Shown: positions 29,101 through 39,247, counted from the stretch's first letter. The stretch is 40,880 nt of DNA from Hyphomonadaceae bacterium (GCA_014324115.1 JACOMS010000004.1:1-40880); one strand, 5' to 3'. Program-made: numbers and translations. The notes: generated by a model not told the origin, from the sequence alone.

Positions 29101-31751
29101 CTCAATGGGTCTATAAATTTGGGAGCGGGTCAACCGAGGGCAACGCAGCCATGAAAAACCTGCTCGGTGGTAAGGGGGCCAATCTGGCCGAGATGGCTTC
29201 TCTCGGGCTGCCTGTGCCGCCCGGCTTCACCATTACGACTGATTTGTGCACGGCCTATTACGCCCATGACAAAACCTACCCGGACGATCTCGCCGCACAA
29301 GTCAAGGATGGCCTTGCCCATATTGAGGCTCTGACCGGCAGGACTTTCGGCGATGCAAAAAATCCGCTACTTGTCTCTGTACGCTCGGGTGCCCGCACTT
29401 CGATGCCGGGCATGATGGATACAGTTCTCAATCTCGGTCTGAATGATGAAACTGTTGAAGGCCTGGCTGAGCTGTCCGGTGACCGTCGTTTTGCGCTCGA
29501 AAGTTATCGTCGTTTCATGGCCATGTATTGCGATGTCGTGCTCGGCATCCATCATCATGTTTTCGAAGATATTGTAAACATGCACAAGGACAGCAGGGGC
29601 CATGTACTGGACACGAAAATGCAGGCCGGGGACTGGGAATCTGTTATTGAGGATTTTAATGCGGCCATTTCCAGAAGGCTGGGCCGCGACTTCCCGCAAG
29701 ACCCGCAGGAACAGCTCCGGGGCGCAATCAATGCCGTGTTTGATAGCTGGAACAACGAACGGGCCATTATCTATCGCCGCCTGAATGATATTCCCGCGGG
29801 GTGGGGCACAGCGGTAAATGTGCAGGCCATGGTGTTCGGCAACGTGGGCAATAAATCAGCCACAGGCGTGGCTTTTACCCGCGATCCGTCCACCGGCAGC
29901 AACCGTTATTACGGCGAATTTCTGATTAACGCGCAGGGCGAAGATGTGGTGGCCGGTATCCGCACCCCGCAGACACTGACCAGGGAGTGGCGCGAGGAAA
30001 TGGGTGAGGACCTTCCGTCCATGGAAGAAGCTATGCCGGACGTGTACGCTGAACTGGCATCTGTTTTCGGAAAACTTGAGGATCACTACCGCGACATGCA
30101 GGATATCGAGTTCACAGTTGAACGGGGTAAATTGTGGCTTCTGCAAACGCGCACGGGGAAACGCACGGCCCGCGCTGCGCTCAGGATTGCCGTCGATATG
30201 GCACAAAGCGGACAGATCACAAAAGAAGAAGCGGTCTCACGCATTGACCCTGTGTCTCTGGACCGACTTCTTCATCCAGCCCTGGACGAATCTGCTGAAC
30301 GGGACATCCTCACTGTGGGCCTGCCCGCTTCTCCGGGTGCCGCCACCGGCGAAGTTGTGTTTACCTCCGATGAAGCCGAGAAACTGCTCAAGGCCGGACA
30401 CAAAATCATTCTGGTCAGGGTTGAAACCAGTCCGGAGGATATTCATGGCATGCATGCCGCTGAGGCCATCATTACAACTCGCGGCGGTATGACTTCCCAC
30501 GCGGCGGTGGTCGCGCGCGGTATGGGTACACCTTGTGTGGCCGGGGCCGGGGATATCCGTGTTGATAGTGAAGCGCAGCACTTCATCGTTGCAGGCCGTA
30601 TGATTAAGAAAGGTGACATTGTCACGGTGGACGGAGCCAGTGGACAGGTTCTTGCGGGAGCGGCGCAAATGGTGCAACCGGAACTCTCCGGGGATTTCGC
30701 CGAGATCATGTCTTGGGCCGACGATATCCGGGTGCTGGGCGTGCGCGCAAATGCAGAGACACCCGCAGATGTGCGTACGGCCAGGGATTTCGGCGCGGAA
30801 GGCATCGGCCTGTGCCGGACGGAGCATATGTTCTTTGAAGCCGATCGCCTCGGCTACTTCCGTGAAATGATACTGGCAAAAGACAGACAATGTCGCGAGA
30901 GTGCTTTGGCGAAAATTCTGCCGATACAGACTGGAGACTTCGCCGCAATTTTCCGCATTATGGAAGATCGCCCCTGTACGATCCGGCTGCTTGATCCGCC
31001 ACTTCATGAGTTCCTGCCGCATACGGAAGATGATATTGCATCCGTGGCGGAATCTGTCGGCATGACTGCGTTCGAGTTGATAGCTCAGGCTAAAGGTTTG
31101 GCTGAGTCCAATCCCATGCTGGGCCATCGCGGTTGTCGTCTGGGTATTTCTTACCCCGAGATCTATGAAATGCAGGCACGGGCCATTTTCGCCGCACAAA
31201 AGCAGGTCGAAGATGAAACAGGCTTTATGCCTGTCGCAGAAATTATGATCCCGCTGGTATCCTCTGACAGGGAGCTGGAAATCCTCAAAAATACCATTGC
31301 CCGCGTCGCCGATGAAATGGGCTCGCCCACCTATACTGTCGGCACGATGATCGAATTACCTCGTGCCGCACTTCGTGCTGCCGATATTGCCAAACATGCG
31401 AGCTTTTTTTCTTTTGGCACCAACGATTTGACCCAGACCACTTTCGGCCTGTCCCGGGATGATGCAGGCAATTTCCTGCCCGATTACATCGCCCAGGGCA
31501 TTATGGCCAAAGACCCGTTCGCAACGCTGGATCAGGATGGAGTCGGTGATTTGATTTCTATAGCTCTGAAACGCGGACGCAGTACGAACGCGGACATTAA
31601 AACGGGTATATGCGGTGAACATGGCGGCGATCCGGCCTCAATCGCCTTCTGTCACGCACAGGGCTTGAACTATGTCTCCTGCTCCCCATATAGGGTACCA
31701 GCAGCGAGACTGGCTGCCGCGCAAGCGGCCATTGGGGCTGCATTACGGTAG
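29097..31751 (+). CDS. ppdK: pyruvate, phosphate dikinase
   Basis: GGKGANLAEMASLGLPVPPGFTI; ITTRGGMTSHAAVVARGMGTPCVAG (phospho-His); FSFGTNDLTQTTFG; GICGEHGGDPASIAFCH. Confidence 0.97.
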   Translation: MTQWVYKFGSGSTEGNAAMKNLLGGKGANLAEMASLGLPVPPGFTITTDLCTAYYAHDKTYPDDLAAQVKDGLAHIEALTGRTFGDAKNPLLVSVRSGARTSMPGMMDTVLNLGLNDETVEGLAELSGDRRFALESYRRFMAMYCDVVLGIHHHVFEDIVNMHKDSRGHVLDTKMQAGDWESVIEDFNAAISRRLGRDFPQDPQEQLRGAINAVFDSWNNERAIIYRRLNDIPAGWGTAVNVQAMVFGNVGNKSATGVAFTRDPSTGSNRYYGEFLINAQGEDVVAGIRTPQTLTREWREEMGEDLPSMEEAMPDVYAELASVFGKLEDHYRDMQDIEFTVERGKLWLLQTRTGKRTARAALRIAVDMAQSGQITKEEAVSRIDPVSLDRLLHPALDESAERDILTVGLPASPGAATGEVVFTSDEAEKLLKAGHKIILVRVETSPEDIHGMHAAEAIITTRGGMTSHAAVVARGMGTPCVAGAGDIRVDSEAQHFIVAGRMIKKGDIVTVDGASGQVLAGAAQMVQPELSGDFAEIMSWADDIRVLGVRANAETPADVRTARDFGAEGIGLCRTEHMFFEADRLGYFREMILAKDRQCRESALAKILPIQTGDFAAIFRIMEDRPCTIRLLDPPLHEFLPHTEDDIASVAESVGMTAFELIAQAKGLAESNPMLGHRGCRLGISYPEIYEMQARAIFAAQKQVEDETGFMPVAEIMIPLVSSDRELEILKNTIARVADEMGSPTYTVGTMIELPRAALRAADIAKHASFFSFGTNDLTQTTFGLSRDDAGNFLPDYIAQGIMAKDPFATLDQDGVGDLISIALKRGRSTNADIKTGICGEHGGDPASIAFCHAQGLNYVSCSPYRVPAARLAAAQAAIGAALR

Positions 31752-31807
31752 GTCATATCTTGACAGACGGTAAACGGTAGGTTAGCGTCCCTTTAACGGA
31801 TATGACC
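31751..31807. promoter_or_regulatory. Candidate promoter/operator upstream of the cell-wall hydrolase gene
   Basis: Perfect 8-bp inverted repeat ggtcatat (31751-31758)/atatgacc (31800-31807); 9-bp direct repeat acggtaggt (31745-31753 and 31774-31782); ttgaca (31760-31765)-N17-tagcgt (31783-31788). Confidence 0.35.
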
Positions 31808-31898
31808 CAAATACTCCACCAAGGCCCCCGGAAACGCCGTTCCAGTGGTGCGGTGCGGGGCTTGCGTCGGAGTGAGGAGATGTGTACGGAGACTCATC

Positions 31899-32582
31899 AT
31901 GAGAAACGGGCGAACCGATAAGGCCATCATTGGCGCATCGCTCTGCGCTGTCATCGGCGCGATCACCATCTTTCCGGCCCTGTCCAAGGCTTCCGTTGAG
32001 GACCGGATTGCAGCCGCGTGGCTTGACCAGGCGACCGATTTCCGGTCTGCGGATGCGACGGGCACGTACGACATTGGCGCTGACATCAACGCAGATATTG
32101 ATGCGTCGTATTCGTCTTACCTTGAAGCCGCAGAATATCAGGCGTCCGAGCATCAATGTCTTGCAGAGGCAGTTTATTACGAATCCCGATCAGAGAAACG
32201 TTCCGGCCAGGAGGCCGTCGCCGAGGTCATCCTGAACAGGGTCGACAGCAGACATTTCCCGGATACGATCTGCGGCGTGGTTTACGAAGGCTCCGAACGG
32301 TCCACGGGCTGTCAATTCAGCTTCACTTGTGACGGATCCATGAACAGGGAACCTTACGGCAAGGCGTGGGGCCGGTCCCGGGGGGTTGCCACGATGGTCA
32401 TGACGGGTACAACCAGGCCTTTCACCGGCGGTGCGACTCATTACCATACGACGGCAGTCAGCCCGGTCTGGTCAAAAAATATGCGTATGACCAAACGTGT
32501 CGGCAGCCATGTATTCTACCGCTATGCCCCGCGCGACTACACACCTTCTTCGCCGGTTATGGTGTCTGCTCCACCGACCTAG
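31899..32582 (+). CDS. cell wall hydrolase (SleB-like, CwlJ/SleB family)
   Basis: CLAEAVYYESRSEKRSGQEAVAEVILNRVDSRHFPDTICGVVYEGSERSTGCQFSFTCDG: SleB catalytic region; N-terminal TM MRNGRTDKAIIGASLCAVIGAITIF. Confidence 0.93.
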   Translation: MRNGRTDKAIIGASLCAVIGAITIFPALSKASVEDRIAAAWLDQATDFRSADATGTYDIGADINADIDASYSSYLEAAEYQASEHQCLAEAVYYESRSEKRSGQEAVAEVILNRVDSRHFPDTICGVVYEGSERSTGCQFSFTCDGSMNREPYGKAWGRSRGVATMVMTGTTRPFTGGATHYHTTAVSPVWSKNMRMTKRVGSHVFYRYAPRDYTPSSPVMVSAPPT

Positions 32583-32585
32583 GTG

Positions 32586-32876
32586 TTACCCCGGAGCGCC
32601 GATTGCCCACTTGAAAGTGTTAACTGTCACCGCTTTGGGTAATCCCGCGGACATGCAAGTATCCCCCGCAAGCCATGCTTCGACAGTCTGGCGTGCGTCC
32701 GCTTCCACAATCAGGAGCGATCCGCGTATCACACCGTCACCGTCAAGCCAGGGCCCGGCGGCGAGGAGACTGACCAGGCTGTCACCGGACTTTAACCAAG
32801 CCAGATGTGCGTCGTGATTGGCCCGGCGTATCGGCAAGCCATCATCCTGATCTTCTGTATAAACGAGAAACTGCAT
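32586..32876 (-). CDS. YciI-family protein
   Basis: MQFLVYTEDQDDGLPIRRANHDAHLAWLKSG...GSLLIVEADARQTVEAWLAGDTCMSAGL; YCII domain. Confidence 0.88.
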   Translation of the reverse strand: MQFLVYTEDQDDGLPIRRANHDAHLAWLKSGDSLVSLLAAGPWLDGDGVIRGSLLIVEADARQTVEAWLAGDTCMSAGLPKAVTVNTFKWAIGAPG

Positions 32877-33874
32877 CAGGCTTGCTCCGGCTTATGTTCC
32901 CGGGAGAGCAACCGCTTTATGACGGCATCAATATCTTCGCTCCCATCCAGAACACTGGCCATCGCCGAACAAATCGGCATGTCCACACAGGATTGTCGCG
33001 CAAGCTGCCTGAGTGCGGGGGCTGTCTCAACTCCCTCGGTGACGGAGACACGGGCGGCCATGATACTTTCAAGGCTCTCGCCCCGCCCCAGTGCCATGCC
33101 GCAGGACATATTCCGTGATATTTCACTGGAACACGTCAGCACCAGATCACCTAAACCGCACATTCCGATGAGTGTTTCCGGCCGACACCCCAGCGCCTTA
33201 CCCAACCGTGTCATCTCGGCGAAGCCGCGCGTGATAATCGCGGCATGGGCCGAGCGGCCCAACCCCCGCCCCGCAACAACACCGCAAACAATGGCCAGAA
33301 CATTCTTGACCGCACCGCCGATTTCCGCGCCCAGCACATCGCCTGTGTAGTAGGGTCGGAAATGCGGGGCGGCAAGGGACTGTACCAGCCGGGCCCCCAC
33401 ATCCCGGTCGGCGCAGGCAAGGGTGACAGCCGTCGGTAGGCCTTTGACCACATCGACCGCAAAACTGGGCCCGGACAAAACGGCGGGTATGGAGGAAGGT
33501 AACTCATCCGCCAGAACCTCGCTCATAAATTTCAATGAACTGATTTCAATCCCCTTGGAACAGAGGATGACCGGCAATCCATCTTTTGCATACGGGGCAA
33601 AATTCCTCAAGGTCCGGCGCATGTTCTGCGCGGGCGTCGCCACCAATACGGCGTCAGAGCCTGACAGGTCGGTGAAATCCGATGTGGCCGAAATGGTTTC
33701 GTTCAAGGCATGCCCGGCCAGGTAATGTGTGTTTTCATGCCGGCTGTTGATTGCAGCCGCACATTCCGGTTCGTGGGCCCAAATTGTGATATTGCGCCCT
33801 GAATTCGTCAAGGTCTGCGCCAGCGCCGTACCCCAGGCACCAGCGCCGATAATACCGATATTCTGATAGCTCAT
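32876..33874 (-). CDS. gpsA: NAD(P)H-dependent glycerol-3-phosphate dehydrogenase
   Basis: IGIIGAGAWGTALAQTLTNSG; CSKGIE; LSGPSFAVDVVKGLPTAVTLA; GGAVKNVLAI. Confidence 0.96.
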   Translation of the reverse strand: MSYQNIGIIGAGAWGTALAQTLTNSGRNITIWAHEPECAAAINSRHENTHYLAGHALNETISATSDFTDLSGSDAVLVATPAQNMRRTLRNFAPYAKDGLPVILCSKGIEISSLKFMSEVLADELPSSIPAVLSGPSFAVDVVKGLPTAVTLACADRDVGARLVQSLAAPHFRPYYTGDVLGAEIGGAVKNVLAIVCGVVAGRGLGRSAHAAIITRGFAEMTRLGKALGCRPETLIGMCGLGDLVLTCSSEISRNMSCGMALGRGESLESIMAARVSVTEGVETAPALRQLARQSCVDMPICSAMASVLDGSEDIDAVIKRLLSREHKPEQA

Positions 33875-34998
33875 GACTTTGCACCCTTTTTACCGCAGCC
33901 GCTAACGGGGTCGGATTTCGCAGCCTGTTCATCCAGTGGCCAGCGGGGGCGGGCCCTGGTGTTCAAGGGGTCGGACTGGCCCTTTTCAAATCGTTCCAAT
34001 CCGGCCAGCGCAATCATGGCGGCGTTGTCCGTGCAGTATTTTAGCGGCGGTACAATAAGCCTGAAATTTTGTTGTTCGCACACATCAACAAGAACACTGC
34101 GAATGGCCTGATTGGCCGCAACACCCCCGGCAACAACAAGACGGTGGGAGCTTTCGGGTTCCTTGAGCTGTTTTCGGTAAATCGGTATGGCGTTCTTAAT
34201 TCTGTCCACAATGATATCGCAAACAGCCTGCTGGAAGCTCGCGCAGATATCGGCTTTGGCCTGTCCGGATTTGTCAGAACTGTCAAAAGCACGCGCAACA
34301 GCCGTCTTTAAGCCGGACAGCGAAAAATTGGCATGATCAGTACCGGAGTAGGGTCTGGGAAAGTCATAGGTACCTGCATCGCCTGTTGCGGCGAGATTTT
34401 CCACTTTCGGCCCGCCGGGAAAACCCAAACCCATAACTTTGGCCGTTTTATCAAACGCTTCACCGAGGGCATCGTCGACTGTGCTGCCGATGCGCGTATA
34501 GTCACCCAGGCCGTGCACGCCAATCAGCTGCGTGTGCCCGCCGGAGACCAGCAGAAGCAAATTGGGAAATGCGTAGTTTTTTTCTGTCAGGCGCGGCGAC
34601 AGGGCGTGTCCCTCCAGGTGATTTACGGCCAGGAGCGGGATATCCAGAGCCAGGGCCAGACCTTTGGCACACATCAAACCTGTGATCACACCTCCAATCA
34701 GGCCGGGGCCTGATGTGGCGGCGACGCCATCCAAATCGACATAGTTGATACCTGCTTCATCCACGGCCGCTCTGATGACGGTGTCTATTTTGGCAGTATG
34801 GGCTCTCGCGGCGATTTCCGGCACGATACCGCCATAAGGTGTATGCTCCCTGAGTTGGGTTGCCACGATTGATGACAATATCTCGGTGCGCTGCCTGTCC
34901 CGACGCAACACGGCTGCAGCCGTTTCATCACAGCTCGACTCAATGCCAAGTATCGTGATCGGCTCTTGCTTTTCCCTCTGTCTCGACGCTAACGCCAT
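33871..34998 (-). CDS. tsaD: tRNA N6-adenosine threonylcarbamoyltransferase TsaD
   Basis: ILGIESSCDETAAAVL; PGLIGGVITGLMCAKGLALALDIPLLAVNHLEGHALSPRL; LVSGGHTQLI; VVAGGVAANQAIR. Start at MALASRQ (34998), alternative 35034. Confidence 0.96.
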   Translation of the reverse strand: MALASRQREKQEPITILGIESSCDETAAAVLRRDRQRTEILSSIVATQLREHTPYGGIVPEIAARAHTAKIDTVIRAAVDEAGINYVDLDGVAATSGPGLIGGVITGLMCAKGLALALDIPLLAVNHLEGHALSPRLTEKNYAFPNLLLLVSGGHTQLIGVHGLGDYTRIGSTVDDALGEAFDKTAKVMGLGFPGGPKVENLAATGDAGTYDFPRPYSGTDHANFSLSGLKTAVARAFDSSDKSGQAKADICASFQQAVCDIIVDRIKNAIPIYRKQLKEPESSHRLVVAGGVAANQAIRSVLVDVCEQQNFRLIVPPLKYCTDNAAMIALAGLERFEKGQSDPLNTRARPRWPLDEQAAKSDPVSGCGKKGAKS

Positions 34999-35028
34999 CG
35001 ACCGTCTGTTAGTGAGAGTTTGTTCCGG

Positions 35029-35970
35029 ATGCAACGCCCGATCAGAATAGGCACACGAGGATCACCCCTGGCACTCCGTCAGGCGCGATTGGTACAATCC
35101 CGTCTGGCGGAGTATTTTGGCATGGATGAAAATGAACTCGAAATATATCTGCCGATCCATGTCTTCCGGACTTCCGGCGACAGGCTGAAAGGTACTTTGC
35201 CGGATTTTGGCGGCAAGGGGCTGTTTACCAGGGAGCTTGAGGAGGCGCTCGTGTTCGGGCGCATTGACATAGCCGTGCATTCAATGAAAGACGTGCCGAC
35301 AATCCGGCAGAACGGCTTGGCTATTTCCACGGTCCTGGAGCGCGAGGACCCGCGCGATGCGTTTATTTCCGATCGATTCAGGACCGTCATGTCTTTGCCG
35401 CAGGAAGCGGTGGTTGGCACAGCCTCATTGAGGCGTCGTGCCCAACTCGCCCATAGGCGCCCGGATATCCGGTTTACACTTTTACGCGGGAATATCGGCA
35501 CACGTCTGACGAAACTGCAGGCGGGCATGTGTGATGGAACATTTCTGGCTCTGGCCGGATTGAAACGGCTCAATAAGGAAGATGTCATCAGCGAAGTTCT
35601 GGGTGCCGATGTCATGCTGAATGCGCCGGCCCAAGGTGCTATCGGGATCGAAATTCGCAAAAACGATGAATTCACCCAAAGTGCCGTCGATCCCCTCAAC
35701 CACCCCGAAGTCACACAAGCCGTTGTCACCGAGCGGGCATTTTTACAGGCGCTGGACGGATCCTGTCGCACGCCTGTGGCCGCTTTGGCAGAAATTTCCG
35801 ACAACACGTTGCATTTCCGCGGCGAAGCCTTGTCAAGAGACGGACAGCTTCGTTTTCACCGGGATGTGAGCACCACCGTTTGCGGCATTAAAGACTGTAT
35901 TGCCCTTGGCCGTGAAACCGGTCTTGATATCAGGGCCGAGATCGGTGACCGGAATATCTGGGATGAATGA
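35029..35970 (+). CDS. hemC: hydroxymethylbilane synthase
   Basis: MQRPIRIGTRGSPLALRQARLV; DIAVHSMKDVP; GTASLRRRAQL; LRGNIGTRLTKL; DGSCRTPVAALAE. Confidence 0.96.
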   Translation: MQRPIRIGTRGSPLALRQARLVQSRLAEYFGMDENELEIYLPIHVFRTSGDRLKGTLPDFGGKGLFTRELEEALVFGRIDIAVHSMKDVPTIRQNGLAISTVLEREDPRDAFISDRFRTVMSLPQEAVVGTASLRRRAQLAHRRPDIRFTLLRGNIGTRLTKLQAGMCDGTFLALAGLKRLNKEDVISEVLGADVMLNAPAQGAIGIEIRKNDEFTQSAVDPLNHPEVTQAVVTERAFLQALDGSCRTPVAALAEISDNTLHFRGEALSRDGQLRFHRDVSTTVCGIKDCIALGRETGLDIRAEIGDRNIWDE

Positions 35971-36643
35971 GGTAACAGTCTGGATAACCCGCACCCTGCC
36001 CGGTGCAGAAAAGTCGGCAACAGCCTTTCAACAGGCCGGGTTCCGAACCGTTGTTGCCCCTCTTCTGAAAATTGGACGGCCCGCCATATTACCTCGAATG
36101 CCTGAAGATGACGCCGTCCTGATTTTCACCTCCGGCAACGGAGTCGATGCTTTTTGTAACCTGACGCAGGACCGTCACTGGCCCGTCGTGACGGTCGGCG
36201 ATGCCACCGCGCAACGTGCCGGATCAGAGGCATTCAGGACAGTACATTCTGCCGCGGGAGATTGGGCAGATGTGGTTAAATCCATCCGGTTCCTGTTCAA
36301 ACCGGATCAATTTCCGATCCGCCATATCGGCGGTCAACATGTGCGGGGACGAATCGTGGAAACGCTTGCAAAGGCCGGATATGACGCCCGTCTTGACATC
36401 TGTTACCGATCCTGGCCCGTTCATGACCTCCCGGAACTGGACTGGGTAACCATAACCCACATTGCGTTATATTCGCCAATGGCCGCGCATACGCTTGCTG
36501 AATTTTCGCCCAACGTCTTGAAAATGACCTCTGTTTCCATCAGTCCCGCCACCGATGCGGCGTTGGAAAAACTGGAATTTGCGGACCGTCTGGTTGCAAT
36601 GACCCCGGATGAACCCGCCATGTTGACCGCGCTTGGTGCTTGA
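35963..36643 (+). CDS. hemD: uroporphyrinogen-III synthase
   Basis: Starts MNEVTVWITRTLPGAEKSATAFQQAGF, overlapping the hemC stop (ATGAATGA); DAVLIFTSGNGVDAFC; SVSISPATDAALEKLEF. Confidence 0.85.
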   Translation: MNEVTVWITRTLPGAEKSATAFQQAGFRTVVAPLLKIGRPAILPRMPEDDAVLIFTSGNGVDAFCNLTQDRHWPVVTVGDATAQRAGSEAFRTVHSAAGDWADVVKSIRFLFKPDQFPIRHIGGQHVRGRIVETLAKAGYDARLDICYRSWPVHDLPELDWVTITHIALYSPMAAHTLAEFSPNVLKMTSVSISPATDAALEKLEFADRLVAMTPDEPAMLTALGA

Positions 36644-36675
36644 TTGACGCCTGCCCGCGGCGCTAGACATGAGCC

Positions 36676-37638
36676 GTGACAGATTTGGAAGACACTACAC
36701 GCTGTGAAGATATATCCGGGGGGGCGCAGGATGCCCCCGAACAGGATACTGATGAGAGACATCCGTATGCCGCCCGCAAAGGTGTCGGCCTGGGTACGGT
36801 TTTTCTGTTTTCGGGTATCGCCGCAGGAACGGGTACGATTGGCGGATACCTGCTTTCAAAACACATGGCTTTTCAGACGGATATTGCTCAATATGAAGCG
36901 TCGGCAAACGCACTGAAAACTCAAATCGAAGACATAAATTCCGATCTCCGGGCCTGGACAACCCGTATGAATCTTCTCGACACGGAATTGCAATCGCTAA
37001 AGTCCCGGCCCACCCCGGCCTTATCCGAAGATGGCTTTTCAGACATCATTACAAGATTGGACGCGTTGGAAACCCGGGTGACCACATTCGGCGGCGCAAC
37101 ACCGGAACCCGGCCTGACAGTCATGCCCGATACCCCCGCGACCGGTGCCGACATTATCAAATCCCTGCAAACCCGACTGGCCGACCTGACGACACGCATC
37201 GAAATTCTGGAAACGACCGGCCTTGATGTTACAGCCATGAAGACAGAGCTCACAACCCTGCAAACCCGTATCGGTACGATTGCGTCGAATACGTCGAAAC
37301 AGTTTACGTCGGCAACCCGGCGTATTGGCGCTATTGAGGAACAGATTGAGGATATGGTCAAATCCCCGTCGGCTCACATCCTGCCGCCATTCCCGAGGGA
37401 GGCCGTGCTCACGGCCTTGTCCAGGCCAGGTCATCCCGGGCAGGGCTGGTTTTCCCGCGCCTTGGGTAAACATGTGGTCATCCGGGATGATGGTGCCATT
37501 GCAATGGTGGAGAACATCGAGTCATTGATTGCCAGGGGTGACATCACGTCGGCGCTCGAAATGACCAATGATTGGCCCGAGTCGGCCCGCAATGCGGCAA
37601 AAGACTGGATATCGGCTGCGCACAGCGCTGTAAATTGA
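36676..37638 (+). CDS. Mic60/mitofilin-like membrane protein (COG4223-type)
   Basis: GTG start; N-terminal TM GVGLGTVFLFSGIAAGTGTIGGYLLS, long coiled-coil-like region, C-terminal region LPPFPREAVLTALSRPGHPGQGWFSRALGKHVVIRDDG.... Sits between hemD and hemY. Confidence 0.78.
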   Translation: MTDLEDTTRCEDISGGAQDAPEQDTDERHPYAARKGVGLGTVFLFSGIAAGTGTIGGYLLSKHMAFQTDIAQYEASANALKTQIEDINSDLRAWTTRMNLLDTELQSLKSRPTPALSEDGFSDIITRLDALETRVTTFGGATPEPGLTVMPDTPATGADIIKSLQTRLADLTTRIEILETTGLDVTAMKTELTTLQTRIGTIASNTSKQFTSATRRIGAIEEQIEDMVKSPSAHILPPFPREAVLTALSRPGHPGQGWFSRALGKHVVIRDDGAIAMVENIESLIARGDITSALEMTNDWPESARNAAKDWISAAHSAVN

Positions 37639-37648
37639 GGGGCCTGCC

Positions 37649-39115
37649 GTGACGAAATATGTGATTTTTGTTCTCGTTCTCATTGCAGTGCTCGCCGTAT
37701 TTCTGGTCTTGATTGGCGATGATGCACGGCTGGTTATAACCTCCTCGGCCGATAGCGGGCTTTTGGCCATAAACGGGATTGATATGAGCTGGCAGTCTGC
37801 CATCTTTGTTTTTACGCTTTTCATCATGGGGCTGCTGGCATTCTGGAGCTTCATTACGTGGATATGGCGCCTGCCGGATCGCTTGCGAGCGGGTCTGGGA
37901 CTGCGTCGCTATAATCAGGCTCTGGATGCCATGGAAGAAACATTACTCGCCGCTGCGGATGGAGATGTCGTCAGGTCACGCCGCCGGGCGAAGAAAATGC
38001 GCGAACTTGTCAAGAGCGAATCCCTGGGCCGGGTTATTTCCGCGCAAGCGGCCGTGATCAGCGGCGACCAGGCCGAGGCTGTCAACCAGTACCGCGCCAT
38101 GCTGGATGACGAAAAAACCCTCCTGACGGCACGGCGGGGCTTGGCGCAGCAGTGTTTGATGAGCGGCGATCTGGCCGGGGTCATGGAACATGCCGGGACC
38201 ACCTATCAGGATAACAAAAACGCCGCTTGGGAGTTTGATGCGCTGTTCCAGGCACAGGTTTCGGACGGACGCTGGTCTGAGGCGCTGGAAACTCTTGATC
38301 TGGGCCTGAAACGCAAGCATGTTGACCGGGATGTCGGCCAACGCCGCCGTGCTGTGTTGGAAACAGCGGAAGCCGCCCGTCTGGTCGGCACAGGTGATCT
38401 GCCTGCTGCCGCAGATATGGCCGACCGGGCGGCACAGGCGGCACCGGAGTTCACCCCCGCCGTAGCCTTGGCGGCCAATCTGCATGTGCGGCAGGGTGAG
38501 ATACGAAAGGCCGTGAGCGTGATTGAAAAAGCCTGGAGCGTCCGGCCACACCCGGCGCTCGGTATTGCTTATCGTTCCGCGATTGAAGGCTTGTCCGAAA
38601 AAGACCGCGCCAGGCGCATGAACCAGCTCCTCAAGACAAATCCGGATCACCGTGAGACCAGAATTCTTGAAATAGAAAATGCACTGCATGCGGGTGACGC
38701 GGTGGCGGCCTGGTCGGAACTGTCTCCGCTGTTGCAGAATACAGAACCCACAACGCGGCTCTGCCTGCTCGCGGCAGCAGCTGAAACGATGCTTGAAAAC
38801 CCGGTGGATGCAGCCGTCTGGACACGACGGGCGGCCACGGCAGCATCTGAACCGGATTGGGCAGATATCGCTCCGGATGGGGGTGCTTTTGATTACGAAG
38901 ACAAAGACTGGCGTCGGCTTGTGTTCAGTTACGGCGAAACCGGTGATCTGATCCATCCGCGCTTTGAAACCGGCGCTGCTTTGAAACCGGTACTGGACGA
39001 AAAAACGAACACAGGGTCTGTCCGGTCCGGTGAGGACAAAACAGATAACCCGCCCGAAGCCACTGACGGGGCAACCGGCGGCCGGATCATCGGGCCCAGC
39101 GGTCCTGCCCCGTGA
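37649..39115 (+). CDS. hemY: HemY N-terminal domain / TPR protein
   Basis: Two N-terminal TM segments, GRVISAQAAVISGDQAEAVNQYRAMLDDEKTLLTARRGLAQQCLMSGDLAGVMEHA; HemY-like TPR architecture; downstream of hemC-hemD-mitofilin. Confidence 0.9.
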   Translation: MTKYVIFVLVLIAVLAVFLVLIGDDARLVITSSADSGLLAINGIDMSWQSAIFVFTLFIMGLLAFWSFITWIWRLPDRLRAGLGLRRYNQALDAMEETLLAAADGDVVRSRRRAKKMRELVKSESLGRVISAQAAVISGDQAEAVNQYRAMLDDEKTLLTARRGLAQQCLMSGDLAGVMEHAGTTYQDNKNAAWEFDALFQAQVSDGRWSEALETLDLGLKRKHVDRDVGQRRRAVLETAEAARLVGTGDLPAAADMADRAAQAAPEFTPAVALAANLHVRQGEIRKAVSVIEKAWSVRPHPALGIAYRSAIEGLSEKDRARRMNQLLKTNPDHRETRILEIENALHAGDAVAAWSELSPLLQNTEPTTRLCLLAAAAETMLENPVDAAVWTRRAATAASEPDWADIAPDGGAFDYEDKDWRRLVFSYGETGDLIHPRFETGAALKPVLDEKTNTGSVRSGEDKTDNPPEATDGATGGRIIGPSGPAP

Positions 39116-39247
39116 CCAAACAAGGCGCCGGGCCGGGACAAAGCGGAAAATTTCCGGGAACGACAAGGTACGGCAGAGCAAAATCAACGCTCCCGGGTAT
39201 AGCTGTCCCGACAGCTCTCCGAAATCAGTCCGCAGGACCGATGGCGC

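Noticed and set aside
30237-31199. 320-aa minus-strand ORF opposite ppdK
   Set aside because: Antisense shadow of PpdK catalytic regions.
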